A DNA stretch of 59,526 bases from Bacteroidales bacterium (GTDB taxonomy: Bacteria; Bacteroidota; Bacteroidia; Bacteroidales; F082): NCBI GenBank assembly GCA_017460915.1, contig JAFUAA010000054.1, positions 1-59,526 on the forward strand, in the 5' to 3' direction. Under the pieces are notes generated by a model, which saw only the letters and a program-made list of their open reading frames with translations, searched no databases and was not told the DNA's origin. Within the stretch, counting starts at the first letter, position 1. Each line of letters begins with the position of its first letter. This document shows positions 33,155-41,843 of the stretch, piece after piece. Position numbers and translations under genes: made by a program.

Positions 33155-34564
33155 ATGGGAGGCTTCTTTGGAACCGTTTCGAAACATGCTTGCGTCAAGG
33201 ACCTGTTCTATGGCGTTGATTATCACTCACATCTCGGCACAAAACGCGCCGGTATGGTAACCTACGACGGCGAACTTTTCCACCGTTCGATCCACGACAT
33301 CGAGAACTCGTATTTCCGTACGAAATTCTGCGACGAATTGGACAAGTTTGTCGGCAATCTAGGCATCGGTGTCATCAGCGACACGGATGCGCAGCCGATT
33401 GTGGTCAATTCGCACTTGGGTCGGTTCGCTATCTCCACCGTCGCCAAAATCAACAACTTGGATGAGCTGGTCGATCATTGCCTCGACCAACGTCAGCACT
33501 TCGCCGAGTTGAGTTCGGGCGCGACGAATCCCACCGAGTTGGTGGCGTTGCTCATCACGCAGGGCGAGGACTTCGTGGACGGCATCCGCAACGTATATAA
33601 TAAGGTGAAAGGCTCTTGCTCGATGATTATCCTCACCGAGGATGGCATTATCGCAGCCCGCGATTATTATGGCCGTACCCCCATCGTGGTGGGCAAAAGC
33701 GAAGAAGGGTATGTGTTGGCTTCAGAGAGTCACAGTTACATCAATCTTGATTATACGACGTGCTACAACGTGGGGCCAGGCGAAATCGTCAAGGTGACGC
33801 TCGACGGTGTGCAGCAACTGCTGGCACCCAATCCCAAGAAGCAGATTTGCTCCTTCCTTTGGATCTATTACGGCTATCCGGTGACCGAATACGAAGGCAT
33901 CAACGTGGAGGAGGCGCGCTACAACGAGGGACGCGAGATGGGCAAACGTGATTATGACGACATCGACTACGTCTCCGCCATTCCCGACTCGGGTATTGGC
34001 ATGGCATTGGGCTATTCCAACATCAGGAAAATACCCTATATGCGTGGTGTGGTGAAATATACGCCTACCTGGTCGAGGAGCTTCATGCCGGTCAACCAGA
34101 GCCAGCGCGAACACGTGGCCAAGATGAAACTGATTCCCAACCGTGCCTTGCTCGAAGGCAAGAAGGTGGCTTTCTGCGACGACTCCATCGTGCGTGGCAC
34201 CCAGTTGCGCGACAACGTGAAGATGCTCTACGACTACGGCGCCAAGGAGGTGCATGTGCGCATCAGCTGCCCGCCGTTGTTGTTCGGCTGCCCCTTCCTC
34301 AATTTCTCGGCTTCGAAGAATGTCATGGAACTGATTACGCGCCGTTGCGTGGAGGAAATGGAGGGCGATAGCGAAAAGAACATTGACAAGTATTGCGACC
34401 CGACCTCACCCGAGTATGCCAATTTGGTGGAGATGCTCCGCAAGCACGTTGGCGTGGATACGTTGAAATTCAATTCATTGGAAAGCGTGGTGAACGCCAT
34501 CGGCCTGCCCAAATGCGACCTTTGCACGCATTGCTTCGATGGCTCTAGCTACGGCCACGAATAA
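33155..34564 (+). CDS. PurF-like amidophosphoribosyltransferase paralogue without the catalytic Cys
   Basis: A 469-residue protein of the PurF family, which normally makes phosphoribosylamine from PRPP and glutamine. The N-terminal Ntn-hydrolase domain (1-230) starts MGGFFGTVSK, where PurF starts MCGI; the catalytic Cys is replaced by Gly, so glutamine hydrolysis should be lost. The phosphoribosyltransferase domain keeps the PRPP motif VAFCDDSIVRGTQ near residue 340. The C-terminus has paired cysteines (CDLCTHCFDG). It may use ammonia, act as a regulator or have another substrate. Similar Cys-less copies occur in Bacteroides as far as I recall. It stands alone and is followed by the SRP RNA gene. 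Confidence 0.85.
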   Translation: MGGFFGTVSKHACVKDLFYGVDYHSHLGTKRAGMVTYDGELFHRSIHDIENSYFRTKFCDELDKFVGNLGIGVISDTDAQPIVVNSHLGRFAISTVAKINNLDELVDHCLDQRQHFAELSSGATNPTELVALLITQGEDFVDGIRNVYNKVKGSCSMIILTEDGIIAARDYYGRTPIVVGKSEEGYVLASESHSYINLDYTTCYNVGPGEIVKVTLDGVQQLLAPNPKKQICSFLWIYYGYPVTEYEGINVEEARYNEGREMGKRDYDDIDYVSAIPDSGIGMALGYSNIRKIPYMRGVVKYTPTWSRSFMPVNQSQREHVAKMKLIPNRALLEGKKVAFCDDSIVRGTQLRDNVKMLYDYGAKEVHVRISCPPLLFGCPFLNFSASKNVMELITRRCVEEMEGDSEKNIDKYCDPTSPEYANLVEMLRKHVGVDTLKFNSLESVVNAIGLPKCDLCTHCFDGSSYGHE

Positions 34565-34603
34565 AAATTTTCGATTTTCGCTTGCCATTTCGCGAAAAGT
34601 CCG

Positions 34604-34611
34604 TACTTTTG
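34604..34611 (+). promoter_or_regulatory. -7 element (TACTTTTG) for the SRP RNA gene
   Basis: TACTTTTG ends 5 bases before the first G of the RNA stem, the spacing expected for a transcription start. Confidence 0.65.
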
Positions 34612-34616
34612 CATCG

Positions 34617-34716
34617 GGTAAGTCTTATACGACCAGCTCCCTCTGAAATCCCCCAGGACAGGAATGTAGCAAGGGTAGGAGGTCGTAGCGGTGCGATATA
34701 AGTAGCTTACCCTTCT
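34617..34716 (+). ncRNA. ffs: Small signal recognition particle RNA (4.5S type)
   Basis: About 100 nt closed by GGGTAAG (34617-34623) and CTTACCC (34706-34712). The apical domain carries the conserved GGAA-type loop with flanking internal loop (CCCCAGGACAGGAATGTAGC, then AAGGGTAGGAGG), where the protein Ffh binds. A T-rich run follows. It works with Ffh to target membrane proteins to the Sec machinery. Confidence 0.88.
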
Positions 34717-34790
34717 TTTTTCCCCTTTGAAGGGGGGGGCGAAGGGCGGGGGATTCAAACAACCGTTTTCTGATTAAAAATGCCATAAAC

Positions 34791-36818
34791 ATGACTGACT
34801 TCAAATACCTCGTCGACGAATTCGCCGACCTCAAAATCATGCGCTACCGCATCCCCGAATGGGAAAACCTGACCTTGCAGCAGAAGCAATACCTTTATTA
34901 TTTAGGCGAGGCCGCCAAATGCGGGCGCGACATCCTCTTCAACCAAAACTACAAGCACAACCTGACGGTTCGCAAGACCTTGGAAGCCATTCTCAACACC
35001 TATCAAGGCGATAGGGGAGGCGATGATTTCCAGAAGTTTGTGGTCTATGCCAAGCGGGTGTTCTTCAGCAACGGCATACATCACCATTATGCCGAGGACA
35101 AGTTCTTTCCCGAGGTTCCCGAGACCTATTTCGCAGCATTGGTGAAAAACAGTGACCCTTCGCAATTGCCCATTAATAAAGGTGAAACCATTGATGAATT
35201 CCTTGATTTCCTGCTGCCCGTCATTTTCGACCCCAATGTGGCTTCCGTGCGCCGCAGCAGCGAGGACGACATCATTCGAAATTCATCGGTGAATTTCTAC
35301 GAAGGTGACTTGACCAAGGCCGAAGTGGAGGCTTTTTATGCCGCGCAGCACATGGAGGGCGACGAGAAGCCGATTTCCTATGGCCTCAATTCGCGCCTCG
35401 TGAAGGAAAACGGACAGATTTCGGAGAAGGTGTATAAAGTCGATGGACTCTATGGCGAGGCCATACAAGCCATCATCGGGTGGCTGGAGAAAGCCAATGA
35501 AGTGGCCGAAAACGATGCGCAACGCCATTATACGCAACTGCTTATCGATTATTACCGCACGGGTGACCTCAAGACTTGGGATGCCTACAACATCGCTTGG
35601 GTGCAGGACAATGCCTCGCACATCGACTTCGTCAACGGCTTCATCGAGGATTACGGCGACCCGATGGGAATGAAAGCCACTTGGGAGAGTGTGGTGGACT
35701 TCAAGGACATGGAGGCGACCAAGCGCTCCAACACCATCAGCGCGAATGCGCAGTGGTTTGAGGACCATTCGCCCGTCGACCCGCGTTTCAAGAAGGAAGA
35801 GTGCAAGGGCGTTTCGGCCAAGAGCATCATCGTCACCACCTTGGGCGGCGACTGCTTCCCTTCGCCCCCGATTGGCATCAACCTGCCCAATGCGGATTGG
35901 ATTCGCAAGGACTACGGCTCCAAGTCGGTGACGATTACCAACTTGATGGAAGCCTACGACAAAGCCGCCGACGAAAATCCCAAGGGAGCCTTGAAAGAGT
36001 TTGCCTATTCCGAGGAGGAAGTCGCCCTTTGCAAGAAATACGGCCCCGGTGCATCGGTGGTGCACACCAACCTGCACGAGTGCTTGGGTCACGGCTCGGG
36101 AAAGCTGTTGCCGTCCACTTCGCCCAACGCCTTGAAGGAGTTCAGTTCCACTTTGGAAGAAGCCCGCGCCGACCTTTTCGGCCTTTATTACATCGCCGAT
36201 TCAAAGATGGTGGAATTGGGCATTATGCCTGACAATGAAGCCTATAAAGCCGAATATTGCAGCTATATCCGCAATGGCCTGATGACCCAGCTGGCGCGTG
36301 TGGAATTGGGCAAGGACGTCACCGAATCGCACATGCAAAACAGGAAACTGATTGCGGAATGGTGCCTCGAACACGGTCGTGTAGAGACGTTGCACGCAAC
36401 GTCTGTACAACAAAAAGACGTCATTGAAAAAATCATCCGCGACGGCAAGACCTATTTCGTCATCAACGATTTCGAGGCTTTGCGTCGGTTGTTTGGCGAA
36501 CTGTTGGCCGAGGTGCAGCGCATCAAGAGCGAAGGCGACTATGCGGCGGGCAAGGTCTTGGTGGAACGCTATGCCGTGAAGGTCAATCAAGAGCTGCACA
36601 AGGAGGTGAAGGAACGCTACAATGCCTTGGGCCTCAAGCCCTACGGTGGTTTCATCAATCCGGAGATTGTGCCAGTGTTTGCTGAGGTTCCTAAGCCTGT
36701 CGAAGGGCCGACAAAGCTGGCCAAAGTGGTCGATTACCGCGTTGATTATCCCACCGATTTTCTGGCGCAGCACCTGCACTATGGGAAGAACTATTCCTTT
36801 TTGAAAGGTTTTCGATAG
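34791..36818 (+). CDS. Dipeptidyl peptidase III-type zinc metallopeptidase (family M49)
   Basis: A 675-residue zinc peptidase without an obvious signal peptide, so probably cytoplasmic; M49 enzymes release dipeptides from peptide N-termini. The zinc motif is HECLGH starting at His429, and the third ligand lies in EEARADLFG (about residues 456-464); HExxGH rather than HELLGH fits bacterial members. Near residue 535 the frame contains a perfect-armed palindrome (bases 36380-36409) encoding VETLHATSVQ, which appears to be an inserted element kept in frame. The flanking motifs (AEWCLEHG and KIIRDGKTYFVINDFEALR) look continuous across it. Confidence 0.9.
   Translation: MTDFKYLVDEFADLKIMRYRIPEWENLTLQQKQYLYYLGEAAKCGRDILFNQNYKHNLTVRKTLEAILNTYQGDRGGDDFQKFVVYAKRVFFSNGIHHHYAEDKFFPEVPETYFAALVKNSDPSQLPINKGETIDEFLDFLLPVIFDPNVASVRRSSEDDIIRNSSVNFYEGDLTKAEVEAFYAAQHMEGDEKPISYGLNSRLVKENGQISEKVYKVDGLYGEAIQAIIGWLEKANEVAENDAQRHYTQLLIDYYRTGDLKTWDAYNIAWVQDNASHIDFVNGFIEDYGDPMGMKATWESVVDFKDMEATKRSNTISANAQWFEDHSPVDPRFKKEECKGVSAKSIIVTTLGGDCFPSPPIGINLPNADWIRKDYGSKSVTITNLMEAYDKAADENPKGALKEFAYSEEEVALCKKYGPGASVVHTNLHECLGHGSGKLLPSTSPNALKEFSSTLEEARADLFGLYYIADSKMVELGIMPDNEAYKAEYCSYIRNGLMTQLARVELGKDVTESHMQNRKLIAEWCLEHGRVETLHATSVQQKDVIEKIIRDGKTYFVINDFEALRRLFGELLAEVQRIKSEGDYAAGKVLVERYAVKVNQELHKEVKERYNALGLKPYGGFINPEIVPVFAEVPKPVEGPTKLAKVVDYRVDYPTDFLAQHLHYGKNYSFLKGFR
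36380..36409. repeat. Palindromic repeat inside the M49 peptidase coding sequence
   Basis: AGACGTTGC (36385-36393) and GCAACGTCT (36396-36404) are perfect arms around AC, extended by TGTAG / GTACA with one mismatch. This matches a dispersed repeat (GTAGAGACGTTGCATGCAA type) known from Bacteroidota and Cyanobacteria. It is read in frame as ten residues. Confidence 0.75.
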
Positions 36819-36859
36819 GTTTTTGAATGATTTCTTGCGAAGCAATCCCATAAAAGCAT

Positions 36860-36867
36860 TACTTTTG
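36860..36867 (+). promoter_or_regulatory. -7 element (TACTTTTG) for mpl
   Basis: TACTTTTG on the plus strand, 17 bases before the ATG at 36885. Confidence 0.6.
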
Positions 36868-36884
36868 CGAGAAATATCCAATTT

Positions 36885-38240
36885 ATGAAGAAAGTACATT
36901 TTATCGCCATAGGCGGCAGTGCCATGCACAACCTCGCCATCGCCTTGCACCGCAAGGGTTATGAAGTCACAGGATCGGACGACGAAATCTTTGAGCCGTC
37001 CAAATCGCGCCTCGCCAAGGAAGGGATTCTGCCTCAGCAGTGGGGCTGGTATCCCGAAAAACTGGATGAGAGTTACGACGCGGTCATCCTCGGAATGCAT
37101 GCCCGCATCGACAATCCGGAACTGGTTCGCGCCCAGGAACTTGGGCTGAAGGTGTATTCCTATCCCGAATACCTTTACGAACAGAGCAAGGATAAGACGC
37201 GTGTCGTCATCGGCGGCAGCCACGGCAAGACGACCATCACCTCCATGATTCTCCATGTGCTCCAAAAGGAGGGCATTGAGACGGACTTCATGGTAGGAGC
37301 CCAGCTGGAAGGCTTCGATGTGATGGTGCGCCTCAGCGAGACGGCGAAATACATGGTGATGGAAGGCGACGAATACCTCACTTCGCCCATCGACCGCGTG
37401 CCGAAGTTCCATCACTATCATCCTCACATTGCGGTGATTAGCGGCATCGGTTGGGATCATGTGAATGTGTTCCCGACCTTTGACAATTATTTGGAGCAGT
37501 TCCGCTTTTTCGTCCGCACCATCGAGTCTGGTGGCTGCCTGATTTACGACCAAACCGATGTGGAAGCCGAAAAGATTGCCCAAGGTGCAGCCTGCCAGAC
37601 CCTCGGCTATGGTGTGCATCCTTTCGAGAGCCAAGGCATCACGACTTCACTGGTTTTGCCTGACGGCAGTAGGAGGGAAGTGGGTGTTTTCGGTAGCCAC
37701 AACATGAAGAACATCAACGCTGCGCGGCTGGTTTGCAGGCAGTTGGGCGGGAACGACGAACAATTCTATGAGGCCATCGCCACCTTCAAGGGTGCCGCCC
37801 GACGATTGGAATTGCTGTTTAACAACGGCGATAATTTCATTTTCCGCGACTTTGCTCACGCGCCGTCAAAGGTAAACGCCAGCGTGAAGGCCTTGCGCGA
37901 GCAATTCACTGAAAAACACCTGCTTGCGGTCTTTGAATTGCACACTTACAGCAGCCTTAGTGAGGCTTTCATTGACCATTACCGCGATGCCTTGAACTTG
38001 TCCGACCGTGCCATCGTCTTCTACGACCCGCACGCCGTGGCCATCAAGAAACTGGAGCTGATGCCAGATGCGAGAATCATCGAAGGATTTGGCCGGAAGG
38101 ATTTGCAGGTTGTCCACAACAAGGCGGAATTGATGGCTTTGTTGGAGAAAGGTCAGCGTAAAGATGTCGTCGGTGCGTTTATGAGTTCTGGCGATTTCAA
38201 CGGCTTGACGACGGAGGATTTGAAGGCTCTATATGCCTGA
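36885..38240 (+). CDS. mpl: UDP-MurNAc:tripeptide ligase (Mpl type Mur ligase)
   Basis: Mur-family ligase of 451 residues that re-attaches murein tripeptide to UDP-MurNAc in peptidoglycan recycling. The N-terminal Rossmann motif is FIAIGGSAMHNLAIAL, the ATP loop GGSHGKTTITSMI lies near residue 110, and EGDEYLTSPIDRVPKFHHY in the middle is typical of Mpl rather than MurC. The C-terminal domain begins near ARRLELLFNN. Identity as Mpl rather than MurC is likely from the EGDEY...D pattern and the absence of other mur genes nearby. Confidence 0.88.
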   Translation: MKKVHFIAIGGSAMHNLAIALHRKGYEVTGSDDEIFEPSKSRLAKEGILPQQWGWYPEKLDESYDAVILGMHARIDNPELVRAQELGLKVYSYPEYLYEQSKDKTRVVIGGSHGKTTITSMILHVLQKEGIETDFMVGAQLEGFDVMVRLSETAKYMVMEGDEYLTSPIDRVPKFHHYHPHIAVISGIGWDHVNVFPTFDNYLEQFRFFVRTIESGGCLIYDQTDVEAEKIAQGAACQTLGYGVHPFESQGITTSLVLPDGSRREVGVFGSHNMKNINAARLVCRQLGGNDEQFYEAIATFKGAARRLELLFNNGDNFIFRDFAHAPSKVNASVKALREQFTEKHLLAVFELHTYSSLSEAFIDHYRDALNLSDRAIVFYDPHAVAIKKLELMPDARIIEGFGRKDLQVVHNKAELMALLEKGQRKDVVGAFMSSGDFNGLTTEDLKALYA

Positions 38241-38299
38241 ATGAATTGGAAAAAAGTTCGGCTTTAGTCCATCTTCCGGTTTTTTTCTTTATTTTTGGG

Positions 38300-38628
38300 G
38301 CGAAATACTGGCGTTTTTACCTAAAAATCAATGGCAACACGCTGACCAGCGTTCCCGTTAGCATGGGAAACGGCTACGATCATGTTGTGGAACAAGCCAT
38401 GCCGTTGCGCTCGTGGGGCAAGCAGCTTGTCGTGACCAGTTCGAGCAACAGGAACCGCGACTTTATCAAAATCACCTCATCGTCGACAATACGTCGGCAG
38501 TGTTGCATCCCAACGGGTACGACATTTGCGAAAACGACACCCCCGAGTTCGACTTGAATACCAATTTCGAGTGCTCGTTGGTCAACTTGGATTTTGGCGA
38601 GGCGCTTGGTGATTCAGGGCGCGTTTAA
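38300..38628 (+). pseudogene. Relic of an IgGFc-binding-type surface protein
   Basis: One frame reads NGNTLTSVPVSMGNGYDHVV, then EQAMPLRSWGKQLVVTSSSN, resembling the IgGFc-binding N-terminal domain found in Bacteroidota surface proteins. After about 38480 the sense moves to the neighbouring frame (VLHPNGYDICENDTPEFDLN), which fits loss of one base. Both ends of the gene are missing: there is no signal peptide and no C-terminal domain. A TATTTTTG element at 38290-38297 lies upstream. It overlaps the 3' end of the convergent lolA-like gene by 4 bases. Confidence 0.5.
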
Positions 38629-39230
38629 AAACTGAACAGTTTTGGGCCGATTTTTATGTTGTACTTGACATTGGAAATGGTGTAAGTATCCACCGTGTCT
38701 TTGTAATCGGTAAGTGCTATTTCTTTGACTCTTAAGTCTTTGGTGCTGAACCTAAAGACTACCTTTTTGTAGCCAATGCCAAGGATGTGTTTCTTTTTTG
38801 AAGTAAAGGTAACGTCATGGTATTGTGTCGAGGAACTCGTTTTGATGGAATAGTCGTTCTCGTCGGCGAGGTCTTGGCAACGTCCTTGGAAGGCATACAA
38901 GAAAATGTTGCTCAGCGACCTCGGGATGCCGCCTTCGCGCAAGCGATACGAACCGTGAAACACGCCAATGTCGACCTTGAGCTTTTTTTCGTTGGCAATC
39001 ATGTGTTGTCCTGTGGTAAAGACCGCCGCCATTTCTTTGGGCGCTACGAAATGGAGTGTCCCGTTTTGGCTGGTGGTTGCTCCAGCTTTCAACCTGACGT
39101 TGGTCAAGTCGGCTTCGATGGTTTGGACGCTGTTGCCTGCAGTCCTGATGCGGTTGAGCAGGTCTTTGTCTTGCGCTGGTGCTTGCAGCACGAAGAGCGT
39201 GATCGCAAATAGGATAAGTGTTTTTTTCAT
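38625..39230 (-). CDS. lolA: LolA-like outer-membrane lipoprotein carrier
   Basis: Periplasmic chaperone that carries lipoproteins to the outer membrane. The ATG at 39230 gives 201 residues with a signal peptide (LILFAITLFVLQAPAQ). The open frame extends 22 codons upstream but passes through the promoter and the rho terminator. LolA-type features: VQTIEADLTNVRL at the start of the mature protein, the ISNVKYN strand at the end, and the usual length of about 200. Its -7 element ends only 5 bases before the ATG. Confidence 0.8.
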   Translation of the reverse strand: MKKTLILFAITLFVLQAPAQDKDLLNRIRTAGNSVQTIEADLTNVRLKAGATTSQNGTLHFVAPKEMAAVFTTGQHMIANEKKLKVDIGVFHGSYRLREGGIPRSLSNIFLYAFQGRCQDLADENDYSIKTSSSTQYHDVTFTSKKKHILGIGYKKVVFRFSTKDLRVKEIALTDYKDTVDTYTISNVKYNIKIGPKLFSF

Positions 39231-39235
39231 GCGGG

Positions 39236-39243
39236 CAAAAATA
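39236..39243 (-). promoter_or_regulatory. -7 element (TATTTTTG) for lolA, almost touching the start codon
   Basis: TATTTTTG on the minus strand, 5 bases before ATG. If transcription begins at the normal distance the mRNA would have almost no leader. It partly overlaps the T-run of the rho terminator. Confidence 0.55.
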
Positions 39244-39248
39244 AACAA

Positions 39249-39281
39249 AAAAGTGACGCAATCTTGCCGTGCGTCACTTTT
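39249..39281 (-). terminator. Rho-independent terminator after rho
   Basis: AAGTGACGCA / TGCGTCACTT stem with a T-run on the minus strand, directly after the rho stop codon (39301). Confidence 0.8.
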
Positions 39282-39300
39282 GGAATTGTTTTCCAAAAAA

Positions 39301-41106
39301 TCATCTGTCCAGAGTCATCAGGAACTCTTCGTTGTTGATGGTCTTGGCCACGCGGTCCTTGAGGAATTCCATGGCCTCGACAGGGGTCATGTCGGAGAAG
39401 TGGTTGCGCAAGGCCCAAACGCGAGCCAATGTCCTCTCGTCGACCAGCAGGTCGTCGCGGCGCGTGCCCGAGGCCACGATGTCTATGCTTGGGAAGATGC
39501 GCTTGTTCGACAGGCGACGGTCGAGTTGGAGCTCCATGTTGCCCGTGCCCTTGAATTCTTCGAAGATGACTTCGTCCATCTTGGAGCCCGTGTCGATGAG
39601 GGCAGTGGCCAAAATGGTCAACGAGCCGCCATTTTCGATCTTACGGGCGGCACCAAAGAAGCGCTTCGGCTTTTGTAAGGCGTTGGCTTCCACGCCACCG
39701 GTGAGCACCTTGCCCGAAGCGGGAGAAACGGTGTTGTAGGCACGAGCCAGACGTGTGATGGAGTCGAGCAGGATGACCACGTCGTGACCGCATTCGGTGA
39801 GACGTTTGGCTTTCTCCAGCACGATGTTGGCGATTTGCACGTGCTTCGAGGCTGGCTCGTCGAAGGTGGAGGCGATGACTTCCGCGTTGACGCTGCGCTG
39901 CATGTCGGTGACTTCCTCGGGACGCTCGTCGATGAGCAGGATGATGAGATACACCTCGGGATGGTTGGCGGCGATGGCGTTGGCCACGTCTTTCAGCAGG
40001 ACGGTCTTACCGGTTTTGGGTTGAGCCACAATCAAGCCGCGCTGGCCTTTGCCGATGGGGGCGAAGAGGTCCATGATGCGAGTCGAGATGGTGCAGCCTT
40101 TGTGTCCCGTGATGTTGAATTTCTCGTTGGGGAACAAGGGCGTCAGATAATCGAAGGGGATGCGGTCGCGAACTTCCTCGGGACGGCGGCCATTGATGAG
40201 GTCGACTTTCACCAAGGGGAAGAACTTCTCAGCGACCTTGGGCGGACGGATGACGCCGAGGATGGTGTCGCCGGTCTTCAAGCCCATCAGCTTGATTTGC
40301 GATTGTGAGACATAGACGTCGTCAGGCGAAGGCAAATAGTTGTAGTCCGACGAACGAAGGAAACCGAAGCCTTCGGGCATGATTTCCAAGACGCCTTCGG
40401 CACGTACGCTGCTGTCGAATTGGGTCAACAGTTCGTCGCGGCGCGGACGTTGCTCAAAACGTTGCTCGGTTCGCTCGTTTTTCTCAACGCGAGGGGTCGT
40501 GGGAATTTCCTCGTCAGCGGGTTTTTCTTCTTCGGGTTTGGGCTGTTCGGCCTCAAAGGAAACTTCTACGGCGGGGTTCTCGTGGTTGCGTTTGCGCTTT
40601 TGTTTGAAGTTTTCGCGTTTCTGTTGGTTGGGCTGTGTCTCGGCTGACGCCTCGTCGGCAATAGGCTCAGCCACGGTTTCTAATATGGGTTCCTCAACCT
40701 TTTCTTGGGGGTCGTTCACAGCCTCGATGGACTTCACGGGCTCATTTATAATGGCGTTTTCACCGTTCTTGATGCGTGGACGTTTGCCTCGTTTGCCTTG
40801 TGGCTCAGCGTTTTGTGCGGGCTCTTTCGCCTGTGGGGTTACTTTGGCAACGGGTTCATCGACAGGTTGTTTCACTTCTTGCTCAGCGGCTTTGGCTGGT
40901 TCGGGCTGAGGTTCGGGTTTCTGTGGTTTTTGCTTCTGTTTTTTTGGTTTGGCAGCCTTCTTGATGTCGGGATGGTCCACCTGGTGGTCGATGATGTCAT
41001 AAATGAGTTGTGTGCGGTCGCGATTCTCGTCATCGATGCCCATCTCCGTGGCAATGATTTTGAGGTCGTCTAACGGCTTCTCATTGAGTTCAAAAATATT
41101 GTACAT
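39301..41106 (-). CDS. rho: Transcription termination factor Rho with long disordered insertion
   Basis: Hexameric RNA-dependent ATPase that ends transcription. The 601-residue protein is about 180 longer than E. coli Rho. After the N-terminal helical domain (1-50), residues about 53-240 are low-complexity, rich in Pro, Lys, Glu, Gln and Asn. The RNA-binding domain follows ([20 protein letters not shown]), then Walker [16 protein letters not shown], Walker [18 protein letters not shown], and the Q and R loops. Such insertions are usual in Bacteroidota Rho and have been reported to drive condensate formation in Bacteroides. Promoter upstream, terminator downstream. Confidence 0.96.
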   Translation of the reverse strand: MYNIFELNEKPLDDLKIIATEMGIDDENRDRTQLIYDIIDHQVDHPDIKKAAKPKKQKQKPQKPEPQPEPAKAAEQEVKQPVDEPVAKVTPQAKEPAQNAEPQGKRGKRPRIKNGENAIINEPVKSIEAVNDPQEKVEEPILETVAEPIADEASAETQPNQQKRENFKQKRKRNHENPAVEVSFEAEQPKPEEEKPADEEIPTTPRVEKNERTEQRFEQRPRRDELLTQFDSSVRAEGVLEIMPEGFGFLRSSDYNYLPSPDDVYVSQSQIKLMGLKTGDTILGVIRPPKVAEKFFPLVKVDLINGRRPEEVRDRIPFDYLTPLFPNEKFNITGHKGCTISTRIMDLFAPIGKGQRGLIVAQPKTGKTVLLKDVANAIAANHPEVYLIILLIDERPEEVTDMQRSVNAEVIASTFDEPASKHVQIANIVLEKAKRLTECGHDVVILLDSITRLARAYNTVSPASGKVLTGGVEANALQKPKRFFGAARKIENGGSLTILATALIDTGSKMDEVIFEEFKGTGNMELQLDRRLSNKRIFPSIDIVASGTRRDDLLVDERTLARVWALRNHFSDMTPVEAMEFLKDRVAKTINNEEFLMTLDR

Positions 41107-41213
41107 AAGTAATGGATTTAATCATTCCGTGAGGAATACAAATCGTGATTCAGTAATTCTTTTGGAACACTTTCAGAAGCCGATTGTGTTAGCGTGGCTC
41201 CTAAAATGTGGTG

Positions 41214-41221
41214 CAAAGATA
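41214..41221 (-). promoter_or_regulatory. -7 element (TATCTTTG) for rho
   Basis: TATCTTTG on the minus strand gives a leader of about 100 nt before the ATG at 41106, leaving room for autoregulation. It faces away from the DUF4293 promoter. Confidence 0.55.
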
Positions 41222-41265
41222 AGGCTTTTTTTTGAACTGGCAATTTTCTGACGAAAAAAAAATCG

Positions 41266-41273
41266 TATTTTTG
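41266..41273 (+). promoter_or_regulatory. -7 element (TATTTTTG) for the DUF4293 gene
   Basis: TATTTTTG on the plus strand, 22 bases before the ATG at 41296. Confidence 0.6.
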
Positions 41274-41295
41274 CACCCGATTAAAACGAGTTATT

Positions 41296-41784
41296 ATGTC
41301 ACAAAGATTGCAATCTATTTTCTTTTTCCTTGCGGCGGTGTTGTTCGCCTTGTTGTTCTTTATTCCGTTGGCTAGTTATTATGGTGAGACCAATATATTG
41401 AATTTCAATGTTTTTGGTATTGAATCGGGCATCCCTGACGGCAACGTGCCCTATCCCAGCACCTATAGCCTTCCCGTCTTGATTTTGGCGGTCACGGCGA
41501 TGATTCTGAGCGGATATTTGGCGATGGGTCTTTTCCGTGCCGTGAAATTGGCCCAATTCGTGAAATTGCACAAAATCGCCCGTATCGACATTGTCGTCAT
41601 CGTGGCTTGGATTGCCGTGGTTTTCGCCTATTACATCCGCGTGATTGGCAACCCCATCAATGCCACTCCGACCTTCAAGGCAGGCGCTTTCTTGCCTTTG
41701 GTCGCCTTGGTTTTGGTTGTCGCTGCTGCATCGGGCTTGAGGAAAGACATCAAGAAGGTGCGCTCCACCGACCGCATTCGCTAA
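41296..41784 (+). CDS. DUF4293 family four-helix membrane protein
   Basis: A 162-residue inner-membrane protein with four hydrophobic helices (for example SIFFFLAAVLFALLFFIPLA and DIVVIVAWIAVVFAYYI) and a basic C-terminal tail (RKDIKKVRSTDRIR). The family is restricted to Bacteroidota and typically neighbours rho. Function unknown. It is divergent from rho and ends at a terminator shared with the convergent phosphoesterase operon. Confidence 0.85.
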   Translation: MSQRLQSIFFFLAAVLFALLFFIPLASYYGETNILNFNVFGIESGIPDGNVPYPSTYSLPVLILAVTAMILSGYLAMGLFRAVKLAQFVKLHKIARIDIVVIVAWIAVVFAYYIRVIGNPINATPTFKAGAFLPLVALVLVVAAASGLRKDIKKVRSTDRIR

Positions 41785-41806
41785 GGCTGGCGAATACAGA
41801 AGAATG

Positions 41807-41838
41807 AAGGCCGACTTCCTTGCGGGAGCCGGCCTTTT
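41807..41838. terminator. Terminator between convergent DUF4293 and phosphoesterase genes
   Basis: AAGGCCGACTTCC / GGGAGCCGGCCTT stem followed by T-rich sequence. Confidence 0.75.
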
Positions 41839-41843
41839 CAGTT

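Noticed and set aside
34721-34741. CCCCTTTGAAGGGG hairpin and G-run after the SRP RNA as a riboswitch or G-quadruplex
   Set aside because: A short hairpin after a terminator is common in this genome type; only one G-run is present.
36201-37634. Open frame of 477 codons on the minus strand
   Set aside because: It crosses from the M49 peptidase into mpl in antisense and matches nothing.
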